Below, in pieces: positions 26,001 through 39,800 of a DNA stretch of 64,000 nt; within the stretch, counting starts at the first letter, position 1; each line of letters starts with the position of its first letter. This DNA is from Haliclystus octoradiatus (lineage: Eukaryota > Cnidaria > Staurozoa > Stauromedusae > Haliclystidae), in assembly GCA_916610825.1 (NCBI GenBank), contig OU744451.1, positions 248,001-312,000 of the forward strand. Direction: 5' to 3'. Position numbers and translations under genes: made by a program. The notes under the pieces are model-generated. The model was not told the DNA's origin. It did no database searches and saw nothing but the letters and a program-made list of their open reading frames with translations.

Positions 26001-29000
26001 ATTCTCTGCGGTTACGCCATTTTTATAGCTACTCGTAAGTCTACACTAAGTCCAGCCTCAATAAGAGTATTCCAATATTTCAATGAAACTATGATCTATC
26101 TGGAACACGTGATTTTTTTTCATCTTTTACAGTTGCACACGTCACAGGACATGTATTTAATTGCTTTCATTATTATGTGTACTACAACAAAGATATCCCA
26201 GAGGCTAATATAGCTCCCAATCAAGATATGGTAAGAATCTGACATGTAATAAAAGTAATGTAGACGGTGTCGCCCTACCGAAGGCACCCGTACCACCTCT
26301 CTATTTCTAGATGAGTGGCTTTTTTCGCTGAGAGCAATGATTTTAAACGCTCTTTGTTGATCTCAGCCGCGAAACTGCAGATCAATGTCAACATATTTCA
26401 TGGCAGATAGGTCTCGATTGTCAATGCGCAACGATGCGCCGCAGCTACTCACAATGCAATTCCCTCTGGACAATTCCATCCGCCATCAGAAGATGGAACT
26501 CATTTGATGTTTCAGATAAAGTCAAGGCTGAGTTGACCTTCGGGGGATTTGAACCACAGTCGATCAGATATGATTCGATCTGAACTTCGGTTGCTCTGCC
26601 ATCTGAGCTAATCCTCCTGACATGCAATGAATTTTGTGAATCTGTCTACAAAGACCACCTGCATGTGGAGGTCAACTTCTTTACGTGTCATATAGCTGAG
26701 GTGTATAGAATCCTCCATTTCAAATATACTCTTCATTCACAACAAAATACAATGAAATATATTATGGACATAAGTTTGAACACATATAAGAAATTACTTT
26801 GTGATTAGTTTGGACTTTACTATGATTAGATAACAGAGATATTTTGCTATACGATATCGGTGGAAACCACTTATTCGATTGGATATCTACAAATTCGATC
26901 CGATCAGTATTTCGAATTCAAAATTCACTAACGTTTTCTTATCTTTTATTATATTTGTAGATTACAGTTTGGTATTATTTGAAAGCTCGTAAGTCCTAAT
27001 AAATCAATCCGATGATCCGATTAAGATTATTATTATTTTGTAAGCCGCTGTTGTTGAATCACTCATAAATAATTATTTTCTTTTAGTTCCGGTTTGGACT
27101 GGAATATTGATGTTCTTAATAATGGTTGTCATGGTAAGATATCTCATAATTGTATACATATACTTCTTCTTTGCGGTTGATAATAATTTATGTTCTGTTT
27201 GATCCCATTTATTTGCTGTAACGATGACAATGAATATATATATTTTTACTTATAGGTCCTGCTTTCATTAACGCCTATCAGGTAAAAATCATCATGAAAA
27301 TTGTAATCAAATTAGATATTTGTAAGATGAGTCCAAAACAAAATTCTGTCTACTTTATAATTTCTTTCGTTATATTTCGTAACAAATATATTTTCTTCTT
27401 GTTTTAGGAGAAAGAAATATGAAATATTTTGGTACACGCATCATCTATCTCTGTTATTCTTTATCTTTTTGATTGTTCATGGATTCGGGTAAATTGAAAA
27501 TCAAATTGTTCCTTCAACTATAATACCCTATGCTTTAGCCACGTATATTTATTTCATATTCGTTTCTATATATTATATAATTACAGAGGAATCATTAAAC
27601 GTCAAACGAATCTAGAAGAACATCCACCTGGCTGTGAATACAAACAAAATGCAACAATTTGTAGTAAAGAAATCATATTTAAAGCAATTAGCCCTCAGGT
27701 AAGCTGAAAGAAGAGATTTTGATTCCAAGTTATACGCTCTATGCATGTGCACTCGCCCACGATTAGTATATAATAACCAACGATTCAAATGGTAGGTAAA
27801 AACATCTTTGACATATAGAAATGACATATAGAAAACCATGAAATTCCAGTGGAACTGTACCTCTCACGTATGGACACATTTTTATTTTAACCTTGATAAT
27901 GACAACAGCCTCATCGAAACGTCGGAACAGACTAAATTGTGATTTTATGCCTTATCTTTCATATTAAAATGTTTTTCAAATAAGCTATTAATTACTATAA
28001 TGAGTTTCTCTTCGATTAAAGGCGTGGATTTGGATCGCCGTTCCTCTATTCGCATATATGGTCGATAGATTAATTCGCTTCTGCCGTGGAACAAATGAAG
28101 TCGAAATGAAAAAGGTACGTCACTATAATTCATGTTTCATCTCCTCACCATCGAAATGACTTTACGATTTCATTTCACCATCATGTAGTTTTCCATCTCC
28201 TAATAATTCAATGTACAATAGACTATAATTAGATGATGGAAAATACATTTTGGGTTTACTGTACTGAACTGCCATGCCTTCTCCTGCAATTCTATTGGTT
28301 ACCATTAGAAACTTTTGTCCAATAAAATGATTTGATATTTGTTTAGGTTGCCTTTCATTATGGCAATGTCATGGAATTAGTTATGGAAAAGAAAGGATTT
28401 AAAGCGAAACCTGGGCAGGTAAAGATTAAACGAAGCATGCAGAATTGTTGTATTTAAACTCATCATTATGATCGGCAAAGAGGATATAAACCCGATATAC
28501 AAATGCTAAATAAATAAATGTTCTATATAGAGAGGGCCTTAATGTGCCATCTCGTGTGTATCGGGGATTAATGTCTCTGGATGTTCATTGTCCTTGGTTC
28601 AAAATTTTAAAATTACCTTGGATGGATTTTATTATGGGAAGATATTAGTTATGGTGTGTTTCTCTTAACTATATACAGTATGCAACTATTATTGATCGAA
28701 GGCGAAGTGAGTTTCGGCTGATAATGACTGAGGTTTTAGTCAATGATTAACTTTGGAACTTAAGATCAGAACATTACTTTTAATGTATTTTAATTAACGA
28801 ATAACAACGCAATTACTCGTTGCATCGTTTCGCCATAACGGTAAAAATACACACAGCTTTAGAATTGACTGCAGCTGTTAGACCAATTGAATTGCTCGAT
28901 TTTCGTATTGACCTGTTAGTCGACGTCTAAAAGTATTTATGCCATGATATAATTTTAATGTATCTTCGTTTGTTCCTATATACCGAACTATCTGTATATC

Positions 29001-32000
29001 ATAATGAGGAGACCTGAGCTGTGGTACATATTTCAACAATATAATTACCGTTTGTGTTGATATTTCTTATGTGTATCTTGATTTTCTAGTATGTTCTATT
29101 GCAATGTCCTTCAGTGGCAGAATTTGAATGGCATCCATTCACGCTCACAAAGGTATGCCTTTTTTATGCATATCTATTCAAATTTACATTTTAGTATCAT
29201 TTATTAGTCTGATGATTTTCTATAATTTGTAAATTTCAGTGTCCCACAGCAAAGGAGGGATGTGATGGAGAATTAACTGTACATATCAAATTAGTAGGAG
29301 GCTGGACACGAACGTTATCAAAGAGATTGGGTATAATCGATGATGACCGCGTTGTCTGTAATAATAATACAACGGAAGATGAAAATGAGGTTGTGATTAA
29401 TATCAATAATGAAATGAAGAGACAAAATAAAAACAAAGATGAAAATTTTAACACGATAACGAGGTAAGCAGTTTCATTAACGAATAATTAAGAATTCATG
29501 AGCGTGGATCCAAATTTCAAATCCTATTTTCAGATGCGAGAAATCATCCACCATCAGAAATCGTTCCAGATCGGATGTAAGGATTTGTAGGCCATTCTTT
29601 TTTTCTCAAAATGATAATGCTTTGAAAAGGCTTTTCTTGATTGTCCAGCCAGCAACAAAATGAATTCTAGAAAGTGAAAATTAAAATTAAGTGAAAATTA
29701 AGAAAAAGAAGTAAACATTCGATAGAAACCAACCAAGAACAGACTAGATAATTCTGCTCAATCTTATCATCATTATTTGTCATATTTTCAGAATCAAAGT
29801 TGATGGCCCTTATGGTGCACCTAGTCAGGTAACGAAAAAGAAATCATTGCCTTGTTGTCTTGGTGACCACAGATCTGCCATCTTAGTCGCACAAGGCTAT
29901 ACACCAAACATGATAGCAAACAGAATATTTACATAGCGAACAATTATCACCAACAGCAATCACATATCACAAATAATTACGATAATATTCACAACTAAGT
30001 ATAGCTTTCCCCAATTACGGAGTTACAATCCACGGATAGATGTATTATAAGTGACTTGTTGTAATAGATGTCTTTGCTGGTTGTGTTTGTAGGATGTTAC
30101 GAGATTTCCAGTTGGTGTTTGTATCGGTGCTGGAATCGGTGTCACGCCTTTTGCCGCTGTTTTAAACTACATCAAGTAAGAATTTACAAACAAAATCATT
30201 TCTGTAATGAGATCGCTCATGGCTCCAGATATGATTGCCTAGGTTTGAATCAAGGTCAAGGTCAAGGTCGAAGTTCAGATAGGAGCTCTCAACTATGATA
30301 TTTTGATATATTTTGTCATTTTAACCGGCAAAGAAAGGACCAGGCATACACTCTTTAAATTTAAAATGTCACTTATATATTATACATATTGACGATGCGC
30401 CGCTTATAAGAAAACCCAAGGGCCCCAAAAAGCTTGAATTTGGAAAAAATAATGCTACGCTAAAAACCCCTACACAGACCTCTGCATAACGCATCGATTA
30501 TTACTTTTGATATGGAATTTTTACATAGCTGTAATTTATTTTATCATTTTTTTAACTTTTAGTTCAAATCAATATCGTTCTGAAAAACATAAATTAAAGA
30601 AATTATATTTCATTTGGGTGTGTCGGAACTTTGAAGATCTCACATGGTTTTTAAGACTATTACATTCAACGTATAAACAGGTAATTTAGAATGAAAATGA
30701 TGATGGAAGTGTTGCAAATTAATATCAATAGCATAAGAGAGCAACTGATTATATAGACGTATGGTCGCTATAACAGGTCAAATGTAATTTTTTCTGTTTT
30801 TTAATTTTAGATGTTTGATGCAGGATTAAAAGACTTTTTAGTCGTATATTTGTATGTCACAAGAGGAAAGACTCTGCCAAAGGTAACAAATAAATTGATA
30901 TTAGATACGTGAAAAGAATTTAGAAGGTGCGTTGGAGAAAAACGAAGAATATGTTGCAGCTAACTATTGAGAATTCTAAGATTTTGAAGACCATGGATGT
31001 GATTTTCTATTTTGAAATATTTTGCATGAAAAGTGCTATGTGACGATTTAGAATAAAACCTTTGAGTTTTCCATATCGAGTGAAGGCCGCATATTTGCTG
31101 ATGGCTCATGTATATATCTATTCTCTTGACATGTAGAGTACATCAAACGTCCCTTTACAACGTCCATTATTTCAAATAGAATACCATATTTTGCATCTGC
31201 ATTTATCGTGGCTTGTAAACATTATTTCATAACATGTCAAGTTTAGCGCACCATTTAGAAAAGGTGTCCATAAGGTGTGGGCATAGCTGACTTGGACGTT
31301 AGGAACTTTTAATTCCGTGCGAAAGGAATACATCATGATAGTTGTAATTATGAAGTACGCAGCCAAAGGCCGACCGAAATGAAATTACAAAACAATAATT
31401 GTTTTTATTCTAGAGTTCAGTAATGGGTGATGAGCGTAGCCAATGGATGCATCGAAGATTGAGATACGGTCGCCCTGATTGGATGCATGATTTTACCCAC
31501 ATTGCAATGCAACATGAGAAGTACGTATGCGACACCTTACCAATTATTTTTTATCTTTTGAGTCGTCTTCAAACAAACAAGAGTCCTGATCTAATCATTT
31601 TAAAGTGAAATTCACTAAAAATAATTGTCCTCTATAAAGTACAGACTATTCGTTAAATCAAAAATGATATCTCTTGGGGACAATTTTTGTCTCAACATGC
31701 ATATAGCTCATAATTTTAATTTTAATAAAATGATCACGAACATAATTTCATGATTAATTTCTAAAGATGCAAAGATTCACAAATGGAACGATCTACCGTC
31801 TACAATCCTGAGCAGGCCTACTTTATCAATTTAAGTCTCCTTGAAAAACCTAATTAACATTCTTAAGATAATTTACTATACTTATTTATTTACAAGTAAC
31901 CCCTCTATGTATAAATAGCTGTTTTACTGTTCACTTTACCTTGCATGCTATCGTATAAAGTAGTCAGTTCTTTGAAAAAAGTAATTTAAAAAATGTTTCT

Positions 32001-32291
32001 GAATAAATGACGATGATGATGATGATAGATATTCAAATTTTCTTTTTACAACTTGTACAACTTTTATCTTTCTAGCCATAGATTATCTACCCAAATCTAC
32101 CATAATTATCATCTTTCAATTAAATTTCAACAATTAATTATCAAATTTTGTTCTTGCTTTATATTTATAGAGAACGGATTGGTGTATTTTTCTGTGGTCC
32201 AAAACCATTATCTCAAATATTAAAGAAAACATCAGAATCTACAAAAGTTAATAATAATTTATTTGTATATCATGCTGAGAGTTTTGAATAA
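23033..32291 (+). CDS. NOX4: NADPH oxidase, NOX4 type, copy A (577 aa, 20 exons)
   Basis: A transmembrane flavocytochrome that passes electrons from NADPH through FAD and two hemes to oxygen. Exons: 23033-23089, 25127-25222, 25306-25419, 25950-26034, 26133-26230, 26961-26988, 27087-27133, 27256-27281, 27408-27488, 27587-27698, 28022-28114, 28347-28418, 29090-29152, 29240-29463, 29792-29828, 30093-30175, 30563-30680, 30811-30882, 31414-31520, 32171-32291. All phases join (1734 nt). Heme ligands are H106/H120 and H195/H208, with the standard 14 and 13 spacing. HPFTLT (318-323) binds FAD; GAGIGVTPF (423-431) and WVCR (457-460) belong to the NADPH domain; a GVFFCGP motif is near the end. NOX4 rather than NOX1-3 is supported by RSWL near the N-terminus, QTNLEEHPPGC in the E-loop (H223, C227, second Cys C236) and HPFTLTKCP. 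There are no EF hands, so it is not NOX5 or DUOX. A possible AATAAA lies at 32560. Confidence 0.94.
24040..24240. repeat. Short interspersed repeat with GGAGATATTAAGCAA end
   Basis: Contains blocks (ATATCCCCACATAAAACTGA and GGGGGAGATATTAAGCAA) whose complements or close relatives recur near 61410-61480 and 61660-61740 (TGGGATATTAAGCAAGGTGG). No coding potential beyond chance; it is probably a MITE. It lies in NOX4-A intron 1. Confidence 0.4.
24300..24465 (-). mobile_element. SINE fragment (body, diverged)
   Basis: Read on the minus strand it matches the 3' half of the SINE at 26247-26616, including the TATTTCTAGA-GAGTGG region, AGAGCAA-GATT and CATGGCAGAT blocks. No tRNA-like head is retained. 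It lies in the first intron of NOX4-A. Confidence 0.6.
24785..24965. repeat. Cluster of GGAACGTTCC-type palindromes
   Basis: Several near-palindromic blocks (GGGAACGTTCCTG, CAACGTTCCTGGACGTTTC, GGAACGTTCGTTGGAACGTCC, GGGGACGTTCC) lie within 180 bp on both strands. The open frames here are by-products of the repeat. It lies in the first NOX4-A intron. Confidence 0.55.
25507..25545. repeat. (TA)n microsatellite
   Basis: Alternating TA run with one AAA interruption, in the NOX4-A intron between exons 3 and 4. Confidence 0.9.
25670..25892 (+). mobile_element. CR1/L2-type non-LTR 3' fragment with (GAT)n tail
   Basis: Shares the CGATCTACCGTCT block, the TCTCCTTGAGAAGCA region and a terminal GAATAAATGATGATGATG tail with the fragments at 18230 and 31775. 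It is heavily 5'-truncated and lies in the intron between exons 3 and 4 of NOX4-A. Confidence 0.6.
26247..26616 (-). mobile_element. tRNA-derived SINE, full length (copy 2)
   Basis: Read on the minus strand it has the same tRNA-like head (GATTAGCTCAGATGG, GGTTCAAATCC) and the same body as the copy at 5746-6120. The direct repeat CTGACATG at 26239-26246 and 26617-26624 is the target-site duplication. It begins only 16 bp after the end of NOX4-A exon 5, just beyond the donor site. Confidence 0.88.
31775..32032 (+). mobile_element. CR1/L2-type non-LTR 3' fragment with (GAT)n tail
   Basis: Starts near the shared ACGATCTACCGTCTACAAT block and ends with GAATAAATGACGATGATG. Same family as the fragments at 18230 and 25670. 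It lies in the last intron of NOX4-A. Confidence 0.6.
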
Positions 32292-35200
32292 AGATGGTGT
32301 TTTGAAATAAGAAATTCAAGGACTTGAAAATATAGAATTTATTTCTGGTGGGCGTTTTCTATTTCCAAGCAAGCGGAAAGGCATTGGTTTCGGCTGAATA
32401 CCACTTAAATACTTGGGAAAGCAAATGGAATTCTGTATATCGATATCATAAAATATTATATTAATATGAAGAAAGATTTCATAGGAGAGAGCGATTCCTA
32501 GTATTGGGGAAATACACTTCTATGAAAATTAGTCTGAGGCAATCTAGCTTCGATACCAAAATAAATCAGTACTGAAAATGTCTTGTTGTCATCTCATTTA
32601 TGAGTTAACAGCTCTTCTATATTATAGACTTATGCTTTTATAAAACATCGACTTGTCACTATTAGTGATAAATTTATAAATTATAAGTATATTAGATAGT
32701 CATATTTCTAAACTTATTATCAAACAAACGCTGGCCGTTATACAACTATAAATAGACATCTATTCTTCTTCTTAGCTAGATTATGTATAAAATGTAGAAT
32801 TCGAAATAGGATAATCAAAATTTATATATTAATTTAACAACCTCAATCTAAATAGATAGTCACACAAATCATAATATTGATTCAATATATTATTATTTGC
32901 TTCAGTCATTGAGGAAATCCTGAATAATTCTTGAAAGCGGTTTTTATTACAGTAGTTCTCTGTATTTTTCATTAGCAAATTAATGTCTTACACCGGCATT
33001 GCTGGTTTAATTTTGGCTACCTTTGCCATGTAGTGAAATCAAACAATATAAACGTGACACAACCAAGCAATTTAATTGTTTTAACCAGTCATTTTCAGCT
33101 GAGCATTAAACTTGAATCAGACTGGAGCCATATCAAAAAATGCCGCGACACTCCCAGGCGACCGAACTTGAATTCTAAATGAGTGCAATCGGTTTCGGAT
33201 GCAGGAGCCTCCCCGGTTTCCCTGTCCTAGACATAAACTAGATTATGGGAACACATCAATTAGAATGGTGCAAGACGTGAAGATACGTCGAGCTATAACA
33301 CTTTTTAAAACAGATTTGAATTGTATACTCTTTAATTTTGAATCTTATTTGAAATTAGAAGTAGGAAATTGAAATTAACACTGTTATTATACAGAATATT
33401 TGAAAAGTAAAAGTTGAAAATGGTGAATGGTCCCTATAATATTGTCAATTATCCAAATCATATGACGGTTATATAGTTTAGTTGCAATACAAATTGTAGA
33501 ATGGAAAATGCTGTAGAAAATGAAAAAAGCCTGTTCGAATGTATTCAGTATGCACTTCTTCTTTATCTTACTCTGTAATTTGCAACATATATCATTTGAT
33601 CCAATCTACGATTATTGCGGTGAATGATGTACCACCAAATGGGTAGTATGTTTTCATCATTTTATAACTTTTTTTAACGGCTTTACATAAGTGGGAACCA
33701 CAAGTTTCCCTATATTTGCCTGTCACCATTGTTGACCAATTAAAATACATACATGCATACATACATCATTAATTTGATACAAACATTTATTGTCAAAATA
33801 GTTCCCGGATATTTAAAGCTCCAAAAGCCAATTTGGCATAGAAATTATCCATAAACGAATTAAATTTTGCCATTGATTGACTGATTTCTATTATGAATGG
33901 ATTTCATACAAGATAGAATGTCCCAATTATCACTAATGCACAGCCCAAAAATTTAAATAATTATGAAATTAACTAAACCAATTTAAATTTACAATACTTT
34001 GAAATATCTTCTTTATATAGACATGATCTAAATGTCAGAAATGCTTTTAGATAAAACTACGTCTTTTGGTAAACAGTTGCACTACTCTATAACAGAAGGA
34101 ATGCTAACAGTATTATTTAAATGTATTAATCTATGACATAATTTAAGAGAGTGGTCACGTTTGATGAAAGATTGACTAATTAAGTCATTCATTGGTATGT
34201 TAAGTCAACTCTGAAATCAAAACGACTATCAGATGAATCAAGGAAGAGTTACAAAGGTGCCATAATTATTACCTTGATTTGCGATCTTGATTTCATCGTG
34301 ATTGTGAGAATATGTTATGCAGAATCTGCGCATGCGTGTTTCTATACAGCCACAGCTATAGAGGTATAAGATATATATTCAAAATGGTACTTATACTTCT
34401 ATGAGCACAACTGCAAGCTGAGGGTATAATTGTAGTGTGCATCTTTGGGACACCTTTCCGGACAGAAAAAGTTTCTTCCTATTCTACATAACAATTAAAA
34501 TACGTGCTATTTATAAGGTTTTTTTTGTACATTATAAAAACTCTTCTCTCCCACTCATCAAAAAACATCCTTGTGAAAGAAATCAAACTAGCTGTTAACA
34601 AATAAGTTTAACATTATGCTAATTGCCAATTTTCTACGTCACTGATTTGTATTATTGCAAATTCATGTCTGAGTCTACTTTAAACAGAAAGACGTTATTG
34701 ATACTCTTTATAGAACAATATACTTGAAATAAATGAGAGATTAATTTGATAGATAACAAATCTGATTGTAACTTTGAAACTGTGAACTCATTATGAATAC
34801 AATAGTGACCCATATATTAGACCTCCCAGTTCTATTCTATCCAATGTGGTCACAACTGTAAGATTAACGCAGATGAAGTAATCTTTACCCGATGAAAATT
34901 GTCCCTCGTCGTTGCCGAAAGTGCTCCAATCCATTTTAAAGAAAATATCACGCCCTCACAAACTGGATGAAATTGACGAAGACAATATAATATTATGTTT
35001 TGTAAATAATACATAATTTGAAAAGAATTATTACTGGTGACACTTAAAATAATGAGCAGATAAGATGAAATAGAATTTTGGAGAAATGGTTTAGCGCCGC
35101 TGTGTTATTACGAGGGAGTAACGTTTACGGAATAGAAAGTAAGTGATGACGGGAGCATTTAGGGGGTCAAACACAAAAGTATATGGGACTTCCGGGGGGG

Positions 35201-36853
35201 ACTGGCATAGTACTTTGCATTCAGTTTATTCTATTATGCTAACTGAAACTCACACGCGTCAGGGAAAGGGACAGTGGGGGAACGGGGAATTCTGAAATCT
35301 GATTAATAGCCTTGGTCTACATGTATTTTGGACTGTAATATAGAGGAAACTTCCACCTTGAGTCTCACTTCAAGTCTTGTGGAGGGGTATAGATCAGGTT
35401 AAGTAGTTATAAATAATCACAGAGAAAGTTTTTATTATTATTAATGACTCAGTCGCTCAACAATTTTGACATTTTAGCTGAAAACCTAATTCACATAACG
35501 AAGGAAATTACACAGTTACGTCTGAAGTAAAATGTCCCAAACCCTGGAAATGGGATGTGGTGGCTTACATACCCTTCGACTGAGGAAATTTAGCTTCCCA
35601 GAAACTGACGCAATATTTTTACCACTGAAATTTGCCATCAATACACCTTCCTTCTACCAACGTTGGCGGAGATCCATACGGCTCTCTAATTAGCTTCGAA
35701 ACTCCCGACGGGTTTATTGTTCAGCTCGACGTGATTAGCTCCATGAAAAAACATCCTATTGCTTAACGAATAAAACCTATTTATTAACCAGACAATAGTT
35801 AATCGAATAGTTTTGCTTTTTCCCGACAGAGGTTTATTGTTTAAATGAATACGAGGCATTTGTAAACAGGATTTGCGGCCTTCAAATGACATCAATGAAA
35901 TCATTTAGTTGAAGTTGAACCAAACGCTTATAAACAACAATAGATAAACAGTTTGAAAACCCTAAGGGGGCAAGCTATAAAAATCAAGAAATAAATAGAT
36001 GACATTTGCAGTTTCGTTTGTAGTCAACATTGGTTTAATTTTTGGAGACAATTCACATCAGACAACAGGACGTTGATTTTGTCAGGAAATTGACACTATA
36101 CAACGTGTATCTATTACCACACGGTACACAAGGGTGTAATATCTACCATTTGCTATTGAAAGTGAGAATACTTTAAAGAATTATAGATTCTGTGATATAT
36201 TGAATGACTGGTATTTTAAGGTTTGTTACGAATCAACAATGTAATTAATATATGCTTAATTATTTATGATCAGCTTAATTATGACTATTCTGGCGCTGAT
36301 ATGCATAGAGTCAATATGATACTGACATGGTATGCGATATAAGTTTGATCAGATGAAACTTGAAGTAGCGCATCTAATAGCATGTTTGACTCTATAAATG
36401 CTCTCTGATTATTTCCAACAAGCACAGCCGTACCAAGAACTATAGTGTGGAATAATTCCACTGTTGTCATTTAGTTTTTTTTATAATTGTTATAATTTAC
36501 ACATGCATATTCAGATCGAGTTTAAACAGTTAATAAGTAAGCACAGTATTTATATATATGTTTCTAGATAAATTGTTCATGTATATTCTATAGTATCAAC
36601 TTGATTGAAAAGCTTTAGCATAAAAATTGTGTAGCAGTTAATTATAGATTTTTTGCATTGTATATAGCAATACGGATCTAACAATTGATAAGTATATATA
36701 TTCATATATTCACACGTGGTTAATTTTGCGGGAATTATTTTGAATTCTTGTCTCAGATAATCAAATTCTAATTTAACATAATTATAGTATATTTCTTATA
36801 ACTATTACAGGAGCATAATTTCGTTTGGCGTTGAAATCAACCGTTGAAAAATT
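32292..36853. other. Intergenic between NOX4-A and NOX4-B
   Basis: A 4.6-kb AT-rich stretch between two genes in the same orientation. It holds the 3' UTR of NOX4-A and should hold the promoter of NOX4-B. Short ORFs (for example 35686-35904 and 36285-36470) lack any family signature or splice partner. I see no repeat with clear ends. Confidence 0.5.
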
Positions 36854-39800
36854 ATGCCTATTAATTTGCGTAATTGGATTTACAACCACGGAATAAAGTC
36901 ATTGATAGCCGTAAGTCATAAATTCACGTACAAATAATATGAGTAATAATTGCCGACCATGAACTAAAATTGTGAATATAGTAAGTTGATTATTGTAACT
37001 TGTATACAATTGGGTAAACATAAAACCTAGCTATAATAATGATCGACATGATGAAACACAAAAATCAGGCATTCAAATTCGCAAGTATGAATTAATGTCT
37101 GATTTGCTTTGCATTTATGGCATCGAGCACTATTAAAGCAGCGGAGACAAAATAAATACTTTTCTATTACAAACTTATCTAAAAATAATAATAATAATTT
37201 GTATTGCAATCATAATTATTGTAAACAGTCCTTTATTATAAGCACAAATGTTTGTGTTGTTTGCAAGAAATGCTACAGTTCATATTAATTCGCGTGTTAC
37301 AGTGAAATATATATTACACATTGGCTGTAGCCGTTAAAAGACATAAAATTTTGACTAGCGGCTTTCGCGCTCGATTTTATACGAAATATGAAATACTCCG
37401 GTATAAGAAATCGAATCACGGTCTCTTCATTTGTAGTAAACAGGCATTTTAAGGCAGACATAAGAAGCATTTTCATCATTTTCCAACAGGCTTTGTGGTT
37501 AGCTGGTAACACATGGTTATTCATCTATGCCTTTGAATATTATAGATCAGATAAAAAGTTTTATTACACATTTAGACTATTCGGGGTAAGTCTTCTATTG
37601 TGAATGATATGCATGTGAAAACTAATAACAAATGTTTTGAATATAATTAACAGATATTTCATTCACTTTATCAATAGTATTCCTTACCTGTGTCACGTGG
37701 TTCGGCCCAGGTCATTTATCTAAATGTTGCTTTGGTTCTTTTGCCTGTCTGTCGTGCATTAGCAACCACCCTTCGTAGAACAACACAAAAGGTTAGCTAT
37801 TAGTGTGCCGTACATTAATGGTCTATTTTTAATTGTTTGTGCAACGGTATCAATCATAGCAATCAGTGCTGTGAAAATAAACATATCAGTGTTTACCACC
37901 CCCTATACTATAATGTGGTATCAAGCTGTTGTACTCCTTTAAATATCGTATGAATTGATTATAGTTCTTCTTCTGCTTAGTTGTTATCCCGGGGGGGGGG
38001 TAACTCCCATAATTTTGGTATACGGGGACGTTCAAAGATTAAAAGGTACCTTTTTCAAAATCCAGAAAAAATTTTTAGGGGATTCTTAATTCTTAGTCAT
38101 GAAAATATTTTGAGGTATCCTTTTGACGCTTTTGCAAATTTTTTCCCTTGCAAAACAAATTCTGCCCATGAATTTTTTTTTTTTTCAATTGTTTTGGTTA
38201 AATCTGTCATTCATAAAAATATGTTTGAGGTATTTTTTTCATCACGTAGAAAATTTTTATGGTCATTCTGCCAAAGTTTCATATGAACGACCCCATCGAA
38301 GCGCAATGAAAGTTACCCCCCGGGGTTGTTATTCAACCCAAACGTCACAATTACGGAAGTTTCAGCTTTTATATGATGGATGCTATATACACAAATAGTT
38401 TCTTCGTTGGGCAAAGTCATTCGTAATGATTCTAACATAAACTGATCGGATAAGAATGAGGGGCGTCTCTATGCTATCTATATTAATATACATAATGCGT
38501 GCAATCAACAATTAACTATTTTATAATTGCAATTATTTAATATTCCATTTTTTACAGTATTTGATAGGTAGCGCACGACGATTAGTTGATGATAGAATCA
38601 CTTTTCACATGATGTGTGGCTACATGATATTTATTGCTTCAGGTAAAATGAAAACAGATATCATGTGAATATTCATAAACATAATTTGTGTTTAATCAGC
38701 TGCAAACAGTAACATTTTTATACATTTTTTTCTTCAGTTGCACATATTTTAGGTCATATTGTCAACTGCTTCAATTGTTATAAAAATTACAATACGATTG
38801 TTATTGGAGTAAATATCGCATCTAGTAAAAACGAGGTAAGCATTTCTACCAATTAAACTCAATCAGGATGTAATCAGCAACGTTGATACCATGTATCTGA
38901 AATCAGACTGGTTTGAAATTTTCTTTAGATTAGCCTTGGATTGCTGTTGAAATCAAGTGAGTTGAAATCATCCTTCATAACTTGTACAATTTTGATCACA
39001 CATTAATCAAAGGCATTGTCTTGTTAATATCTATGTTATTGAAGTGTGCATTGTATATATTCATCATGGACTGTATCTTTCTTACAGCGCCTGTCTGGTC
39101 TGGTATCTTAATGTTCATTATTCTAATTACAATGGTAAATATCTTATCATGATAATATTGAATACATAGAAAACAGCTGAGATTCGAAATGTATAGCTGG
39201 GCTATAATAGAGAAAATCGAAACTTGTAACAATCATTGACTGGCTCAAGTCCCGCTTTTTTTTGCTGCCTCATTTTCATGATTGGAAAGCGGATTTTCAA
39301 TGTCACTTCCCAATCCATCAAGATCGGCGTAACACAGACGTGAGACTTGAGCAAGTCAATAACAATCACGGACACCATACCACTCGATGCATTGGAATGC
39401 ATAGAAAACCTATACCGTGAGCAGCGTTTCACATTGGTAGATAGTAGTATAGTATAGGCAGTCACATTATTACACCAGTAACATATTTGCTACACAAATC
39501 ACGGTCACACATCCCGGCTGACAATGAAACTTAAAAGCATACTCACAAAGATCATACAATATCTGAAGTTTTATTATTTCTCATTTCAGCTAATAACATC
39601 ACATCCAATCATGAGGTAAAAATGCGAGTCAAAATCATAAATCTCAAAATGTTGAGCCTCAATTACATAACTCTAGACATGTTTGATATTCATTTTGAGA
39701 TATATTTTATTATTTAGGAAGAAACATTTTGAGCTTTTCTGGTATTCGCATCACTTATCTTTCATTTTCTGTATTTTGCTGTTTGTTCATGGCTTTGGGT

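Noticed and set aside
37981-38398. Overlapping ORFs of 101 and 91 codons
   Set aside because: They lie inside a MITE with inverted ends in a NOX4-B intron; the phenylalanine-rich peptides come from T runs.
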